DNA from: Neisseria subflava
GTDB taxonomy: Bacteria; Pseudomonadota; Gammaproteobacteria; Burkholderiales; Neisseriaceae
Direction: 5' to 3'
DNA length: 64,000 nucleotides
Assembly: GCF_003044935.1 (NCBI RefSeq)
Contig: NZ_POXP01000004.1
Coordinates: 1 to 64,000, forward strand
Shown here piece by piece: positions 8,999-17,378 of this stretch. The notes under the pieces were generated by a model, which worked only from the letters and a program-made list of their open reading frames with translations, searched no databases and was not told where the DNA came from. A program made the translations under genes and the position numbers. Position 1 is the stretch's first letter. The number at the start of each line of letters is the position of its first letter.

Positions 8999-9390
8999 AG
9001 CAGGGCAAGATAAAAGAGTTGCATAATCAAAACCGTCAGCGCAATCAGCGATGCCAAAGTCCAGTTGAAACCGTCCTTGCGCGTTTTAACCGCCGCCTGC
9101 TCTTCCGCCTTGGGCTCTTCCTTAAGCGCGCTATTGAGCAAATCGGAAATTTCTTTGCGCGAGAGTTTGGAATGCTTGAGAATTTGCGCACCGATGTTAT
9201 GCACGAGGCGCACATCCGTTACCGCCACAGGCAGATGGGCCGGATCGGCCGGCAGGTTGCCCGACAGATAATCCTTGGCCTTAAACATCCCCGAACAACG
9301 CGTGCAGACCACGAAACCCTGCGCCACGTTCAACTGGGCATCTTTCACCCAATGCGGCGTTTTACAATGAGGACAAGAACAAGCAGGCAT
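8995..9390 (-). CDS. Zinc-ribbon (MJ0042-type) membrane protein
   Basis: A 131-residue protein. The N-terminal 40 residues form a zinc ribbon with paired cysteines (CPHC and CTRC), like the MJ0042 domain found at the start of many proteobacterial membrane proteins. A charged middle follows (KEEPKAEEQ), and one membrane helix ends the protein (LIALTVLIMQLFYLALL). Members often continue into a DUF3426 periplasmic part; this one stops at the helix. It overlaps argA by 4 bp. Function is unknown. Confidence 0.75.
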   Translation of the reverse strand: MPACSCPHCKTPHWVKDAQLNVAQGFVVCTRCSGMFKAKDYLSGNLPADPAHLPVAVTDVRLVHNIGAQILKHSKLSRKEISDLLNSALKEEPKAEEQAAVKTRKDGFNWTLASLIALTVLIMQLFYLALL

Positions 9391-9440
9391 GAGTATTTCC
9401 GTAAGTGTATTGAATCAAAAATATATTTTAGCCAATGTTT

Positions 9441-9472
9441 CAGGCCGTCTGAAAAATGTTTCAGACGACCTG
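9441..9472. terminator. Inverted repeat made of two different DUS dialects
   Basis: The left arm is AGGCCGTCTGAA (AG-DUS) and the right arm is the complement of AGGTCGTCTGAA (AG-mucDUS), giving a CAGG(C/T)CGTCTGAAA stem with one wobble. It follows the pyrE stop and probably terminates pyrE. Confidence 0.6.
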
Positions 9473-9488
9473 AGCATAATGTTATGGT

Positions 9489-10130
9489 TTAAACCGCGCC
9501 GTAACGTTCGCGATAAGCTTTGACCGGCTCGAAGAAGCCACCAAATTCGGCATTGTTTTGCAAGAGCGTGAACAAGTCGTTCAGGTTGGCAATCGAAACC
9601 ACCGGCAGGCCGTATTGTTTTTCGACTTCCTGCACCGCTGACAATTCGCCCGTGCCTTTTTCCATGCGGTCGAGCGCAATAGCCACTGCGGCAGGCGTTG
9701 CGCCTTCGGCCTCAATCAGTTTAACCGACTCGCGCACGGATGTACCGGCGGAAATCACATCATCGATAATCAGCACGCGGCCTTTCAAAGGAGCGCCCAC
9801 CAACACGCCGCCCTCGCCGTGGTCTTTGGCTTCTTTGCGGTTGTAGGCAAACGGTACGTTTACGCCTTTTTCCGCCAACATCATCGCTGTTGCCGCCGCC
9901 AAAATAATGCCTTTATAGGCTGGGCCGAACAGCATATCGAACTTCACGCCGCTGGCAATAATGGCCTCGGCGTAAAACTTCGCCAGCTGCAAAGTCGATG
10001 CGCCGTCATTGAACAAACCGGCATTGAAAAAATAAGGCGACTGACGGCCGGCCTTGGTCGTAAATTCGCCGAATTTCAACACATTTTGTGCCAAAGCGAA
10101 TTTGAGGAAGTCTTGACGGAAATCGGACAT
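9489..10130 (-). CDS. pyrE: Orotate phosphoribosyltransferase
   Basis: PyrE converts orotate and PRPP to OMP in pyrimidine synthesis. The 213-residue protein has the usual length. It contains the PRPP-binding motif VLIIDDVISAGTS (about 114-126), the flexible loop with NRKEAKDHGEGG (about 98-109), and the N-terminal AGRQSPYFFNAG segment. Single gene; the ATG at 10130 lies in a normal context. Confidence 0.96.
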   Translation of the reverse strand: MSDFRQDFLKFALAQNVLKFGEFTTKAGRQSPYFFNAGLFNDGASTLQLAKFYAEAIIASGVKFDMLFGPAYKGIILAAATAMMLAEKGVNVPFAYNRKEAKDHGEGGVLVGAPLKGRVLIIDDVISAGTSVRESVKLIEAEGATPAAVAIALDRMEKGTGELSAVQEVEKQYGLPVVSIANLNDLFTLLQNNAEFGGFFEPVKAYRERYGAV

Positions 10131-10299
10131 TTGGGTTCTCCCGAAAGATGTTGATTTATCAAAGAAACGATTATAAAGGATTCATGCGGAAAAATCAGGC
10201 CGTCTGAAAGCAGGTTCAACCCGCTTTAAACCGACTTGCCCTATTCCCTTTCAAACTGACAAGGCGACATTGCCGTCTTATCCCGGCAATCAAAACAGA

Positions 10300-10770
10300 C
10301 TATTCCCGATGATACGGATGATTGTGCAAAATCGAAACGGCGCGATAAAGCTGCTCGGTCAGCAAAACGCGCACCATGCCGTGCGGCAAAGTCAGGCTGG
10401 AAAGGCGCATCATCATGTTTGCCTGCTGTTTCAAACGGTCGGTCATGCCATCTGCACCGCCGATAATAAAGCAGACGTGTTCGCCGTTTTGCTGCCAGCT
10501 TTTCAAGTGTTGCGCCAATTCGACCGAAGTCGGCGCTTTGCCGCGTTCGTCCAATACCACCAAAAACGCGCCCTGCGGTATGGCTTCCAACAGGCGTTTT
10601 TCTTCAGCCGCCATGCCCTGAGCCGCATTCACACCCGCGCCGCGTTTCTCTGGCTTGATTTCTTTCAGCGCATAATTGACATCGCGCCCGAAGCGTTTGG
10701 CGTACTCGCCGACGGCTTCATCCACCCAACGCGGCATTTTCGTGCCGACAGCCAAGACGGTGATATTCAT
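10300..10770 (-). CDS. rlmH: 23S rRNA pseudouridine-1915 N3-methyltransferase
   Basis: RlmH is a SPOUT methyltransferase that methylates pseudouridine 1915 in helix 69 of 23S rRNA on 70S ribosomes. The 156-residue protein shows the SAM-binding trefoil-knot sequences VVLDERG, FIIGGADGM and the C-terminal HGMVRVLLTEQLYRA. The start at 10770 has AAGGAT upstream and gives the canonical MNITVLAVG N-terminus; an open frame to 10848 is unlikely to be translated. In many genomes rlmH follows rsfS, but here rsfS is 40 kb away. Confidence 0.94.
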   Translation of the reverse strand: MNITVLAVGTKMPRWVDEAVGEYAKRFGRDVNYALKEIKPEKRGAGVNAAQGMAAEEKRLLEAIPQGAFLVVLDERGKAPTSVELAQHLKSWQQNGEHVCFIIGGADGMTDRLKQQANMMMRLSSLTLPHGMVRVLLTEQLYRAVSILHNHPYHRE

Positions 10771-10872
10771 GGAGTATCCTTTGTTATCGAATTGTCGGTT
10801 GGGCATTATGGTCAAGCAAGTTCTCAACCTTTTCAAACCATGAGCCAATGCCTACGCAACCGACTGAAAATA

Positions 10873-10926
10873 AAAGGCCGTCTGAAAGCCGAATGTATCC
10901 CGTTCGGCTGTTTCAGACGGCCTTTC
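10873..10926 (-). terminator. DUS inverted-repeat terminator after pyrH
   Basis: AAAGGCCGTCTGAAA and its complement, with a loop that itself pairs (GCCGAAT/GTTCGGC), lie 6 bp past the pyrH stop. Confidence 0.7.
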
Positions 10927-10931
10927 AATGA

Positions 10932-11651
10932 TTAGCAGTGAACCAGTGTACCTTCGTTTTCACCGGTTACCACGCGTTTGAGCGAGCCTTCTTTAGCAAT
11001 GCCGAATACCACGATATTGAGTTTGCGTTCGCGGCAGAGGGCGAAAGCGGTGGCATCCATCACTTTGAGGTTTTTCAACAAGGCTTCGTCAAAAGTAATG
11101 GTTTCGTAGCGTGTTGCAGATGGGTCTTTTTTCGGGTCTGCGGTGTACACGCCGTCGACGTTGGTGGCTTTGAGCATCACGTCGCAGTTCATTTCCGCAC
11201 CGCGCAATGCGGCGGCAGTATCGGTTGTGAAGAACGGATTACCGGTACCGGCGGCGAAAATCACGACTTTGCCTTCTTCCAAATATTGAATGGCTTTAGG
11301 GCGGGCGTAAGTTTCAGCAATTTGCTGCATAGACAGTGCGGATTGTACGCGCGCTTTGATGCCCAAAGTTTCAAATGCGTCTTTGAGTGCCAACGCGTTC
11401 ATGACGGTCGCCATCATGCCCATGTAGTCGGCAGTGGCGCGGTCCATGCTGCCTGCTTGTGCAGATACGCCGCGGAAAATGTTACCGCCGCCGACAACGA
11501 TACCGACTTGCACGCCCATTCTCACGATTTCGGCAATTTCGCCGACAGTTTGAACGATGGTATCGTGATTGATGCCGAACGGATCGGAACCCATCAGAGA
11601 TTCGCCGGAGAGTTTCAGTAATACGCGTTTGTATTTGATTTGCTGTGTCAT
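10932..11651 (-). CDS. pyrH: UMP kinase
   Basis: PyrH phosphorylates UMP to UDP and is normally a GTP-activated, UTP-inhibited hexamer. The 239-residue protein begins [13 protein letters not shown], the amino-acid-kinase nucleotide loop. It also has [23 protein letters not shown] and the [13 protein letters not shown] segment. The ATG at 11651 has AAGGTAT upstream; an in-frame extension to 11708 passes through a degenerate DUS and is rejected. It lies downstream of tsf but after a strong terminator, so it probably has its own promoter in 11652-11815. Confidence 0.96.
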   Translation of the reverse strand: MTQQIKYKRVLLKLSGESLMGSDPFGINHDTIVQTVGEIAEIVRMGVQVGIVVGGGNIFRGVSAQAGSMDRATADYMGMMATVMNALALKDAFETLGIKARVQSALSMQQIAETYARPKAIQYLEEGKVVIFAAGTGNPFFTTDTAAALRGAEMNCDVMLKATNVDGVYTADPKKDPSATRYETITFDEALLKNLKVMDATAFALCRERKLNIVVFGIAKEGSLKRVVTGENEGTLVHC

Positions 11652-11815
11652 GGGATACCTTGCTTTCTTGAATGTCGTCGGTCGGGGGTCAGACCGTCTG
11701 AATTTCAAACGGTCGGATTACAATGATATGGTGTGTCGTTCTATTATTGTTTTGTTTTCAGACGGCCTTTATATTCGGTTGTCTTAAAATAGGTACCGTA
11801 AACGGTTTTCTCAAA

Positions 11816-11857
11816 AAAAAGCACCCTGATTCGTTTGGAATCTAGGTGCTTTCTTTT
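11816..11857 (-). terminator. Intrinsic terminator after tsf
   Basis: GAAAGCACCTAGATTC and GAATCAGGGTGCTTTT form a long hairpin with one bulge, followed by a T run on the minus strand, 12 bp after the tsf stop. It is not built from DUS. Confidence 0.8.
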
Positions 11858-11868
11858 TCATAAGTGTC

Positions 11869-12723
11869 TTACACTTTAGCAGCGGCAGCAACTTCGGCTG
11901 CGTAGTCAACAACGGCTTTCTCGATACCGTCGCCTACTTTGTAGCGTACGAAGCTAACCACTTCAGTGCCGTTTTCTTTAGCGAATTGGGCAACAGTTTG
12001 GTCAGGGTTCATCACGAATGCTTGGCCGTTCAGAGTGATTTCAGCCAAGAATTTGCGGATACGGCCTTCAACCATTTTAGCGGCGATGTCGGCAGGTTTG
12101 CCGGAAGCGATAGCTTGCTCGGTGTAGATGTGGCGTTCTTTTTCAACGGTTTCAGCATCTACTTCGGCTTCGCTTACGCATTGTGGTTTAGCGGCAACGA
12201 TGTGCATACCGATTTTGCGTGCTACGTCTTCAGAGCCTTTGAACTCAACCAATACGCCTTCGGTAGCCAATGCACCATGGATGTAGGCAACCAGTTGGTT
12301 GGCAGTATCGATCACTTGGAAGCGGCGAACAGACATGTTTTCGCCCAATTTAGCGATGATGGCTTTGCGTTCTGCTTCAACCAGTTCGCTCAGTTCTTCA
12401 ACGGTAGCCGGTTTTTTCTCGGCAGCAGTTTTAGCAACAAAGTTAGCAAATTCTACGAAGCCGGCGTCTTTAGCAACGAAGTCGGTTTCGCAGTTTACTT
12501 CAACCAATGCACCAACATTACCGTTGATTGCATAAGCCAATACGCCTTCGGCAGCAGTACGGCCAGCCAGTTTACCGGCTTTCGCACCAGATTTAATACG
12601 CAGGATTTCTTCGGCTTTGTCGAAGTTGCCTTCAGCTTCAACCAAGGCTTTTTTGCATTCCATCATGCCCAGGCCGGTAGCGGCGCGCAGGTCGGCAACC
12701 ATTTTTGCAGTAATTTCTGCCAT
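11869..12723 (-). CDS. tsf: Elongation factor Ts
   Basis: EF-Ts exchanges GDP for GTP on EF-Tu. The 284-residue protein has the N-terminal UBA-like segment ([20 protein letters not shown]), then TDFVAK in the core that contacts EF-Tu. Codon use is strongly biased, as expected for a highly expressed gene. The ATG at 12723 is preceded by AGGAG. An in-frame extension to 12822 crosses a DUS and is rejected. It follows rpsB in the classic order. Confidence 0.97.
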   Translation of the reverse strand: MAEITAKMVADLRAATGLGMMECKKALVEAEGNFDKAEEILRIKSGAKAGKLAGRTAAEGVLAYAINGNVGALVEVNCETDFVAKDAGFVEFANFVAKTAAEKKPATVEELSELVEAERKAIIAKLGENMSVRRFQVIDTANQLVAYIHGALATEGVLVEFKGSEDVARKIGMHIVAAKPQCVSEAEVDAETVEKERHIYTEQAIASGKPADIAAKMVEGRIRKFLAEITLNGQAFVMNPDQTVAQFAKENGTEVVSFVRYKVGDGIEKAVVDYAAEVAAAAKV

Positions 12724-12846
12724 TTTGAATCTCCTAGATTTTTGGGAACACGGCCATTGCCGTGTTTGGAAATAGTGGCCGTCTGAAACGGATTTCAGAA
12801 CGGGATTTGAGAAAAGGGGCATAACGCCCCTCTTCTGTGTACCGAA

Positions 12847-13575
12847 TTATTCGGCAGCAGCTTCTTGGGCAGCGGCTACAGTTTCTTGCAGCGCTTGGTT
12901 TTTGCCTTCCAAAACTGCGTCAGCGATGCCGCGGCAGTACAGGCGGATGGCTTTAGCGGAGTCATCGTTACCAGGGATAACGTATTTCACGCCGTCAGGG
13001 CTGTTGTTGGTATCGACTACGGCGATAACAGGGATGCCCAATTTTTCAGCCTCAACCAGAGTACCTTTTTGGTAGCCGGTATCGATAACGAAAATCGCGT
13101 CAGGCAGGCCTTTCATGTTTTTGATACCGCCCAAAGAACGTTCCAGTTTTTCAACGTCGCGTTGCATTTCCAGAATTTCTTTTTTGTTGAAACCGCCTTC
13201 AGCAGCGTTTTCCAGGGCAGCAGTTTTTTCTTCCAGGCGTTTGATGGATTGCTTAACGGTTTTGTAGTTAGTCAGCATACCACCCAACCAGCGGTAATCA
13301 ACGAAAGGCATACCGGCACGGGTAGCTTCTTCGCGGATGATGTCGCGGGCTTGGCGTTTGGTACCTACGAACAATACTGTACCTTTGTTGGCAACCAGAC
13401 GACGTACGGCTTCTTGCGCCTCTTGGAACATCGGCAGGGTTTTTTCCAAGTTTACGATATGGATTTTGTTGCGCGCACCGAAAATGTATTGAGCCATTTT
13501 CGGGTTCCAGAAACGGGTTTGGTGACCGAAGTGAACACCGGCTTCAATCATCTGACGCATAGTAATTTGAGACAT
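12847..13575 (-). CDS. rpsB: 30S ribosomal protein S2
   Basis: S2 is one of the last proteins to join the small subunit and helps S1 bind. The 242-residue protein has the family signatures [14 protein letters not shown] near the N-terminus and PDAIFVIDT. Codon use is highly biased. It is the first gene of the rpsB-tsf unit, 123 bp before tsf; that spacer contains one DUS. RBS AAGGAAAT precedes the ATG. Confidence 0.97.
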   Translation of the reverse strand: MSQITMRQMIEAGVHFGHQTRFWNPKMAQYIFGARNKIHIVNLEKTLPMFQEAQEAVRRLVANKGTVLFVGTKRQARDIIREEATRAGMPFVDYRWLGGMLTNYKTVKQSIKRLEEKTAALENAAEGGFNKKEILEMQRDVEKLERSLGGIKNMKGLPDAIFVIDTGYQKGTLVEAEKLGIPVIAVVDTNNSPDGVKYVIPGNDDSAKAIRLYCRGIADAVLEGKNQALQETVAAAQEAAAE

Positions 13576-13616
13576 GTTATTTCCTTGAAAGGGTTAAAGA
13601 GCACACATTCAATCGC

Positions 13617-13647
13617 ATAGAACTTGATAGGCGGCGCCTATTGTCAA
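13617..13647 (-). promoter_or_regulatory. Probable rpsB promoter with palindrome
   Basis: On the minus strand TTGACA (13647-13642) is followed after 19 bp by TTCTAT (13622-13617), a somewhat long spacing. The spacer contains a palindrome with arms ATAGGC/GCCTAT (13627-13641). It lies about 45 bp upstream of the rpsB ATG. It could be a regulated ribosomal-protein promoter; the palindrome could also fold in neither or both strands without function. Confidence 0.45.
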
Positions 13648-13752
13648 GCACCCTTCGGCGAAAGTGGGCATAAGTTTTAAAAAATAAAAGAGTGTTTCCG
13701 AAATGGAAAACTTATGGATTATAGCGGATAAGAGGCCGTCTGAAAAGGGATT

Positions 13753-13995
13753 TTATACCTTTCCGTCCTGTTTTTCATCCGTCTGTACCGCCTTTTGGCG
13801 AGCCGCTTCAAACTCCGCCTGCTCCTGCCGTTTCATCAGGCGGTTGCGGTGACGGATGGTCACGATGAAGACCGTGAACACAGTGGGCAACACTGCCCCA
13901 AAAACCAAATAAATCAACGCGCGCGCAATACTCGGCTGCGCGGCGGAAAACATCACGGCAACAAAAAGATAGCCGATGGCGACAATGTGCCACAT
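13753..13995 (-). CDS. Small membrane protein of unknown function
   Basis: An 80-residue protein with two membrane segments (residues 3-20 and 25-45) and a charged cytoplasmic tail (HRNRLMKRQEQAEFEAARQK) that could be helical. I do not recognise the family. It is divergent from fau, with 78 bp between the two start codons. Confidence 0.55.
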   Translation of the reverse strand: MWHIVAIGYLFVAVMFSAAQPSIARALIYLVFGAVLPTVFTVFIVTIRHRNRLMKRQEQAEFEAARQKAVQTDEKQDGKV

Positions 13996-14073
13996 CGTGT
14001 GCGTCCTGTTTGAATGTTAACAAAATCGTTATAATCGCAACATTCTACCTCAATCCCGAAAGGCCGTCTGAAA

Positions 14074-14664
14074 ATGAGGAACCCCGAAAAATCAGCATTA
14101 CGCAAACAGTTCCGCCGCGCACGCGCCCAAATGAGCGCAGACGAGCGAAACGCCGCCACCGAAACCATCAACCGCCTGCTCAAGCCCTACATCAAAAAAG
14201 GACGGAAAATCGGCGTGTATTGGCCGATGGGCAAGGAATTGCGATTGGACGGCTTTGTCCGTGCCGCACAAAAACGCGGCGCAAAACTCTACCTGCCCTA
14301 TATCGAACCGAACACACGGCGGATGTGGTTCACCCCCTACCCTGCCGACGGTACCAAACAAGAACGCAAACGCGGCCGCGCCAAATTGCATGTCCCCCAA
14401 TTCACCGGCAAAAAAATCCGTGTCCACCAACTCAGCCTGCTGCTGGTCCCCATCGTCGGCATCGACAAACGCGGCTACCGCCTCGGACAAGCCGGCGGCT
14501 ATTACGACGCCACCCTCTCCGCCACGAAATACCGCCTGCAAACCCAAACCCTGGGCGTAGGCTTCGGCTGCCAACTGACCGACACACTGCCGACCGAACC
14601 CCACGACATCCCCCTAAACGGCTTTGTCTCCGAGCTTGGCGTATTGAAATTCAGACGGCCTTAA
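14074..14664 (+). CDS. fau: 5-formyltetrahydrofolate cyclo-ligase
   Basis: This enzyme converts 5-formyl-THF to 5,10-methenyl-THF using ATP. The 196-residue protein has the N-terminal RKQFRRARAQMS motif and the C-terminal GYRLGQAGGYYD loop that binds nucleotide and folate; the usual first Gly of GxGGYYD is Ala. A full DUS ends two bases before the ATG, where a ribosome site would be expected, and the last codons (FRRP) are encoded by another DUS. No 6S RNA is visible beside it, although ssrS often neighbours this gene in other proteobacteria. Confidence 0.93.
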   Translation: MRNPEKSALRKQFRRARAQMSADERNAATETINRLLKPYIKKGRKIGVYWPMGKELRLDGFVRAAQKRGAKLYLPYIEPNTRRMWFTPYPADGTKQERKRGRAKLHVPQFTGKKIRVHQLSLLLVPIVGIDKRGYRLGQAGGYYDATLSATKYRLQTQTLGVGFGCQLTDTLPTEPHDIPLNGFVSELGVLKFRRP

Positions 14665-14942
14665 GCATGACAATCATAGTAGCTTAGAGGTTATCCCATC
14701 TCAAAATCATCAATTTATTAACAATACATATGCAGATAAATAATCTTTTCAAATTAACTTTACATTATAAAAAATTAAATTTATGTATATGAAATGATTG
14801 TTGTTCCTGTGCAGCTTAATCAAATTTAAGAGCAACACCTTCTCATAATGAGAAGGTTAGAGCTTTGCTTTTCCATCATAAGATTTAATAAACAAGGCCT
14901 TCTAAACATTTTTAGGTTATTTTCAATCTTGCTCCCACAGGC
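14665..14942. other. AT-rich spacer with a perfect 21 bp palindrome
   Basis: Convergent ends of fau and the metallopeptidase gene. The spacer is AT-rich and contains ACCTTCTCAT-A-ATGAGAAGGT (14837-14857), a perfect hairpin without a strong T run on either side, so terminator function is uncertain. A degenerate DUS-like string lies near 14896. No gene is visible. Confidence 0.5.
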
Positions 14943-16652
14943 TTATCTACTCATGCCATAGAATTGTGATTGATCCAACTGCCTTTGCAGCACTTCATAT
15001 TCAAACTTCTGTTCCGTTTGTCGAATGTTTTTAATACTCTCTTCAATCGATGTGGACCCAGCACTATTTACATCCATAGTAGCCTTTATCAAAATAGGAG
15101 TAAGTTCGCCGATTAAATAGTGTCCATCCTTAATATTGAACAGTAGTTCTGCATTCCCTTTACCCATTGTTTTAGAATACCCCAAAGCAGCTAAAGACAT
15201 TGCAGCATTATTCATTGCCTCCTCATTCTTCGTTGGAAGGCCATGTTTTTCATGATATTCACCAAGTCGCTCTTTAATAGAATGGAAAAGTTTTTGTGCT
15301 GGCAGGGGCAAATCTTCAATTCTTGACAAATTCCCTTCGGAAACTGCCATCCGCTCCATCTCAAAATCCCAGCGGTTCTGCGACATTTTGTTCCAATCTC
15401 TATCTATGTTCTCCCTTGTCTTTTGGTACATCTCCATTATCGACACACCACTGCCAGACATATTTTTTTTCGGCTCCTCCAAACGGATGCCCAAATCGCC
15501 GTTTTTGAAGTTTTCGATTTTCAGACCGTTAACATCCAAAGTCCCCGTTTTTTTATTCCAGTCGTAAACTGTATTGCCGTCTCGGAAAATCGTACGGTCG
15601 TGTTCGGACAAATCGCGCACACCACCGTGCAACCTACGCCCGTCCAAAAACACTTCTCCTTTACCGTCTTCATCACGGATAATATCGTATCTGTCGGCGC
15701 GGTAGGTGTCGTAACCTCTGCCCCCGTACAGCCCGTCTTTGCCCTCATTACCAGCCAAAAGGTCATTGCCGTCCCCACCTTCAAGCTTATCGTCCCCACT
15801 GCCGCCCAGCATCCTGTCGTGCGATTTTGTCCCCGTCATCACATCATTACCCGCATCGCCGTACATAGACGCACCACCGTTCAGTCGGGTAGTCGGTTTG
15901 CCGTGCAGCAGGCTTTGACGATCGACCGCGCCGTTTGCATTGACGCTGTTGCCTCTACTATCGCCGAAAGTATCGTAATTTGCCATATGCTTGACGAAAC
16001 CGACCATGTCGCTTTTCCTTAACCCTGCCTCGGCAAAATCTTTTTCAAAAGCGGTACGGCGGTGCATAAAGAAGAGAATGTCGTTTTCGTAGTAAGACAA
16101 CCTAACCGACCCGTTCGTACTCGGATACATCCCGTACATATTTTCACGAGCAAGCAAATCTTTGACCTGCTCATAACTTTTACCTTTGACTTGAGAATAA
16201 AGACCACCGCTGATATGGGTGCTGTATGCTCTGCCGTTGCGCCGCTCTTCGTAAGCGACCATACGCGCCTCGTTGTAAATCGCTTCAGCTTCTCCGTAGC
16301 CTCGGGCTTGGGCGTAGGATTTGGCAGTAAGGTAGTAATCAACCGATTTGGCTTGATTTTTACCTAATGCATGTCCAACTTCGTGGGCTAAAATTCGGGC
16401 AGTGATGTATTGAGAATTTGGCTCAAAATAGATATTCCCTTTTTTAGGGCTGTAATATGCACCTGAGCCTTTATTAGGAATTTCAAGAAAACTTTTCCCT
16501 TTCCCCCTAAACTCATTGATTTGCGCAACCAATTCTTCATCAGCTTTTATCCTGTCCAACTCCGTCATGGTAGAATTAGGCATTCTTTTATTATGAAAAC
16601 CAAGTTTCTTTAATTCAGCTTCTGCCTGTTGATTTAATATTATATTTGCCAT
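14943..16652 (-). CDS. Putative secreted zinc-metallopeptidase/RTX effector
   Basis: A 569-residue protein without a signal peptide. Residues 1-140 contain the zinc motif HEVGH (90-94), like NleD-type M91 peptidases; E128 or E135 could be the third ligand. Residues 259-318 carry RTX-type glycine/aspartate nonapeptides (GGSGDDKLE, GGDGNDLLA), which bind calcium. Residues about 445-569 resemble the XVIPCD recruitment domain of killing type IV secretion effectors: an LFHSIKERL helix, NNAAMSLAALGY, LLFNIKDGHYLIG, and a Gln-rich tail (QTEQ, LQRQLDQSQ). RTX repeats in the middle are unlike ordinary type I-secreted RTX toxins. The start overlaps the control region of the upstream lipoprotein, whose stop TAA is part of TAAGGAG. 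The antibacterial role is inferred. Confidence 0.6.
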   Translation of the reverse strand: MANIILNQQAEAELKKLGFHNKRMPNSTMTELDRIKADEELVAQINEFRGKGKSFLEIPNKGSGAYYSPKKGNIYFEPNSQYITARILAHEVGHALGKNQAKSVDYYLTAKSYAQARGYGEAEAIYNEARMVAYEERRNGRAYSTHISGGLYSQVKGKSYEQVKDLLARENMYGMYPSTNGSVRLSYYENDILFFMHRRTAFEKDFAEAGLRKSDMVGFVKHMANYDTFGDSRGNSVNANGAVDRQSLLHGKPTTRLNGGASMYGDAGNDVMTGTKSHDRMLGGSGDDKLEGGDGNDLLAGNEGKDGLYGGRGYDTYRADRYDIIRDEDGKGEVFLDGRRLHGGVRDLSEHDRTIFRDGNTVYDWNKKTGTLDVNGLKIENFKNGDLGIRLEEPKKNMSGSGVSIMEMYQKTRENIDRDWNKMSQNRWDFEMERMAVSEGNLSRIEDLPLPAQKLFHSIKERLGEYHEKHGLPTKNEEAMNNAAMSLAALGYSKTMGKGNAELLFNIKDGHYLIGELTPILIKATMDVNSAGSTSIEESIKNIRQTEQKFEYEVLQRQLDQSQFYGMSR

Positions 16653-16661
16653 AGAAACTCC

Positions 16662-17309
16662 TTAATTCATCGGACTCATTTCAAGATTGCTATAAAAAGA
16701 AAGAGCCAAAATAGCACCAGTACCTGAATTTGTAGCAATTATCTCCCTACCATTTTCTCTCCAATAATAATGAAACCGTTCTTTAATTGAATCACTTTCT
16801 TTTCTATCCACAAAGATCGTGTCCGTATAATAGGAATCTGGCATTTCATCCTCTTTAGGAACAGGAAGAAAAGCAGGAAAGTTATTCTCAGGAAAAATAC
16901 TTCCTTTTTTTTCTCGATATTTTTTTGTCATTGATATATATATATTTGTTTTATAAGAAGTATGTTCAATAACAACATACATTCCAATTGGTGACTCTAT
17001 ATCTAAATACTTTGGCATCTCAGGGTAGCTGTCTGTTACTGGAATTTTCCATATTTCTTTCAATTCTTCAGCATGCATCACATACAGACAGTCATCTTTA
17101 AATGCTGTTTCGTACATTTGTTTAATCAAATCATCACGACTTTCCACTTTATGCAACATTCTACGGCAGCGATTTCGTACCTGTTCCATCGTAGTTTCTT
17201 TCTTTACAGTTTGAGTATTTGGGGAATTTTCTTTATTCCTGCTACTTACTTGTTGAGTGCAGGAACTCAATAAAAAAACAGTTAATACGGCAGTTGCCGA
17301 CAGTTTCAT
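16662..17309 (-). CDS. Lipoprotein, candidate immunity protein
   Basis: A 215-residue precursor with a lipobox LLSSC (Cys17), so it should be lipidated and face the periplasm. The mature part begins with a polar Ser/Asn/Lys linker, then a compact domain with two cysteines (NRCRRM, DDCLY). No family is recognised. It starts from an ATG eight bases after GGAG, lies 69 bp after mnmG, and ends 9 bp before the metallopeptidase gene. A periplasmic lipoprotein directly upstream of a putative effector is the usual layout of type IV killing effector/immunity pairs. Base composition is clearly more AT-rich than the neighbours, which suggests transfer. Confidence 0.65.
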   Translation of the reverse strand: MKLSATAVLTVFLLSSCTQQVSSRNKENSPNTQTVKKETTMEQVRNRCRRMLHKVESRDDLIKQMYETAFKDDCLYVMHAEELKEIWKIPVTDSYPEMPKYLDIESPIGMYVVIEHTSYKTNIYISMTKKYREKKGSIFPENNFPAFLPVPKEDEMPDSYYTDTIFVDRKESDSIKERFHYYWRENGREIIATNSGTGAILALSFYSNLEMSPMN

Positions 17310-17378
17310 GCATAGTCTCCTTTTTTAGTCTGTATATTCAAATAAATTTCTTCTGAGAAGTTTAGACAACTTTGATTT

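Noticed and set aside
14837-14857. Palindrome as a phage or plasmid attachment site
   Set aside because: There is no second copy, no integrase and no tRNA nearby; it lies at the convergent end of two genes, where a hairpin is ordinary.
14943-16652. The metallopeptidase as an ordinary type I-secreted RTX (Frp-like) toxin
   Set aside because: RTX repeats are few and central, the C-terminus is a folded helical domain, and no TolC/HlyB/HlyD-type genes are nearby; still possible at low probability.
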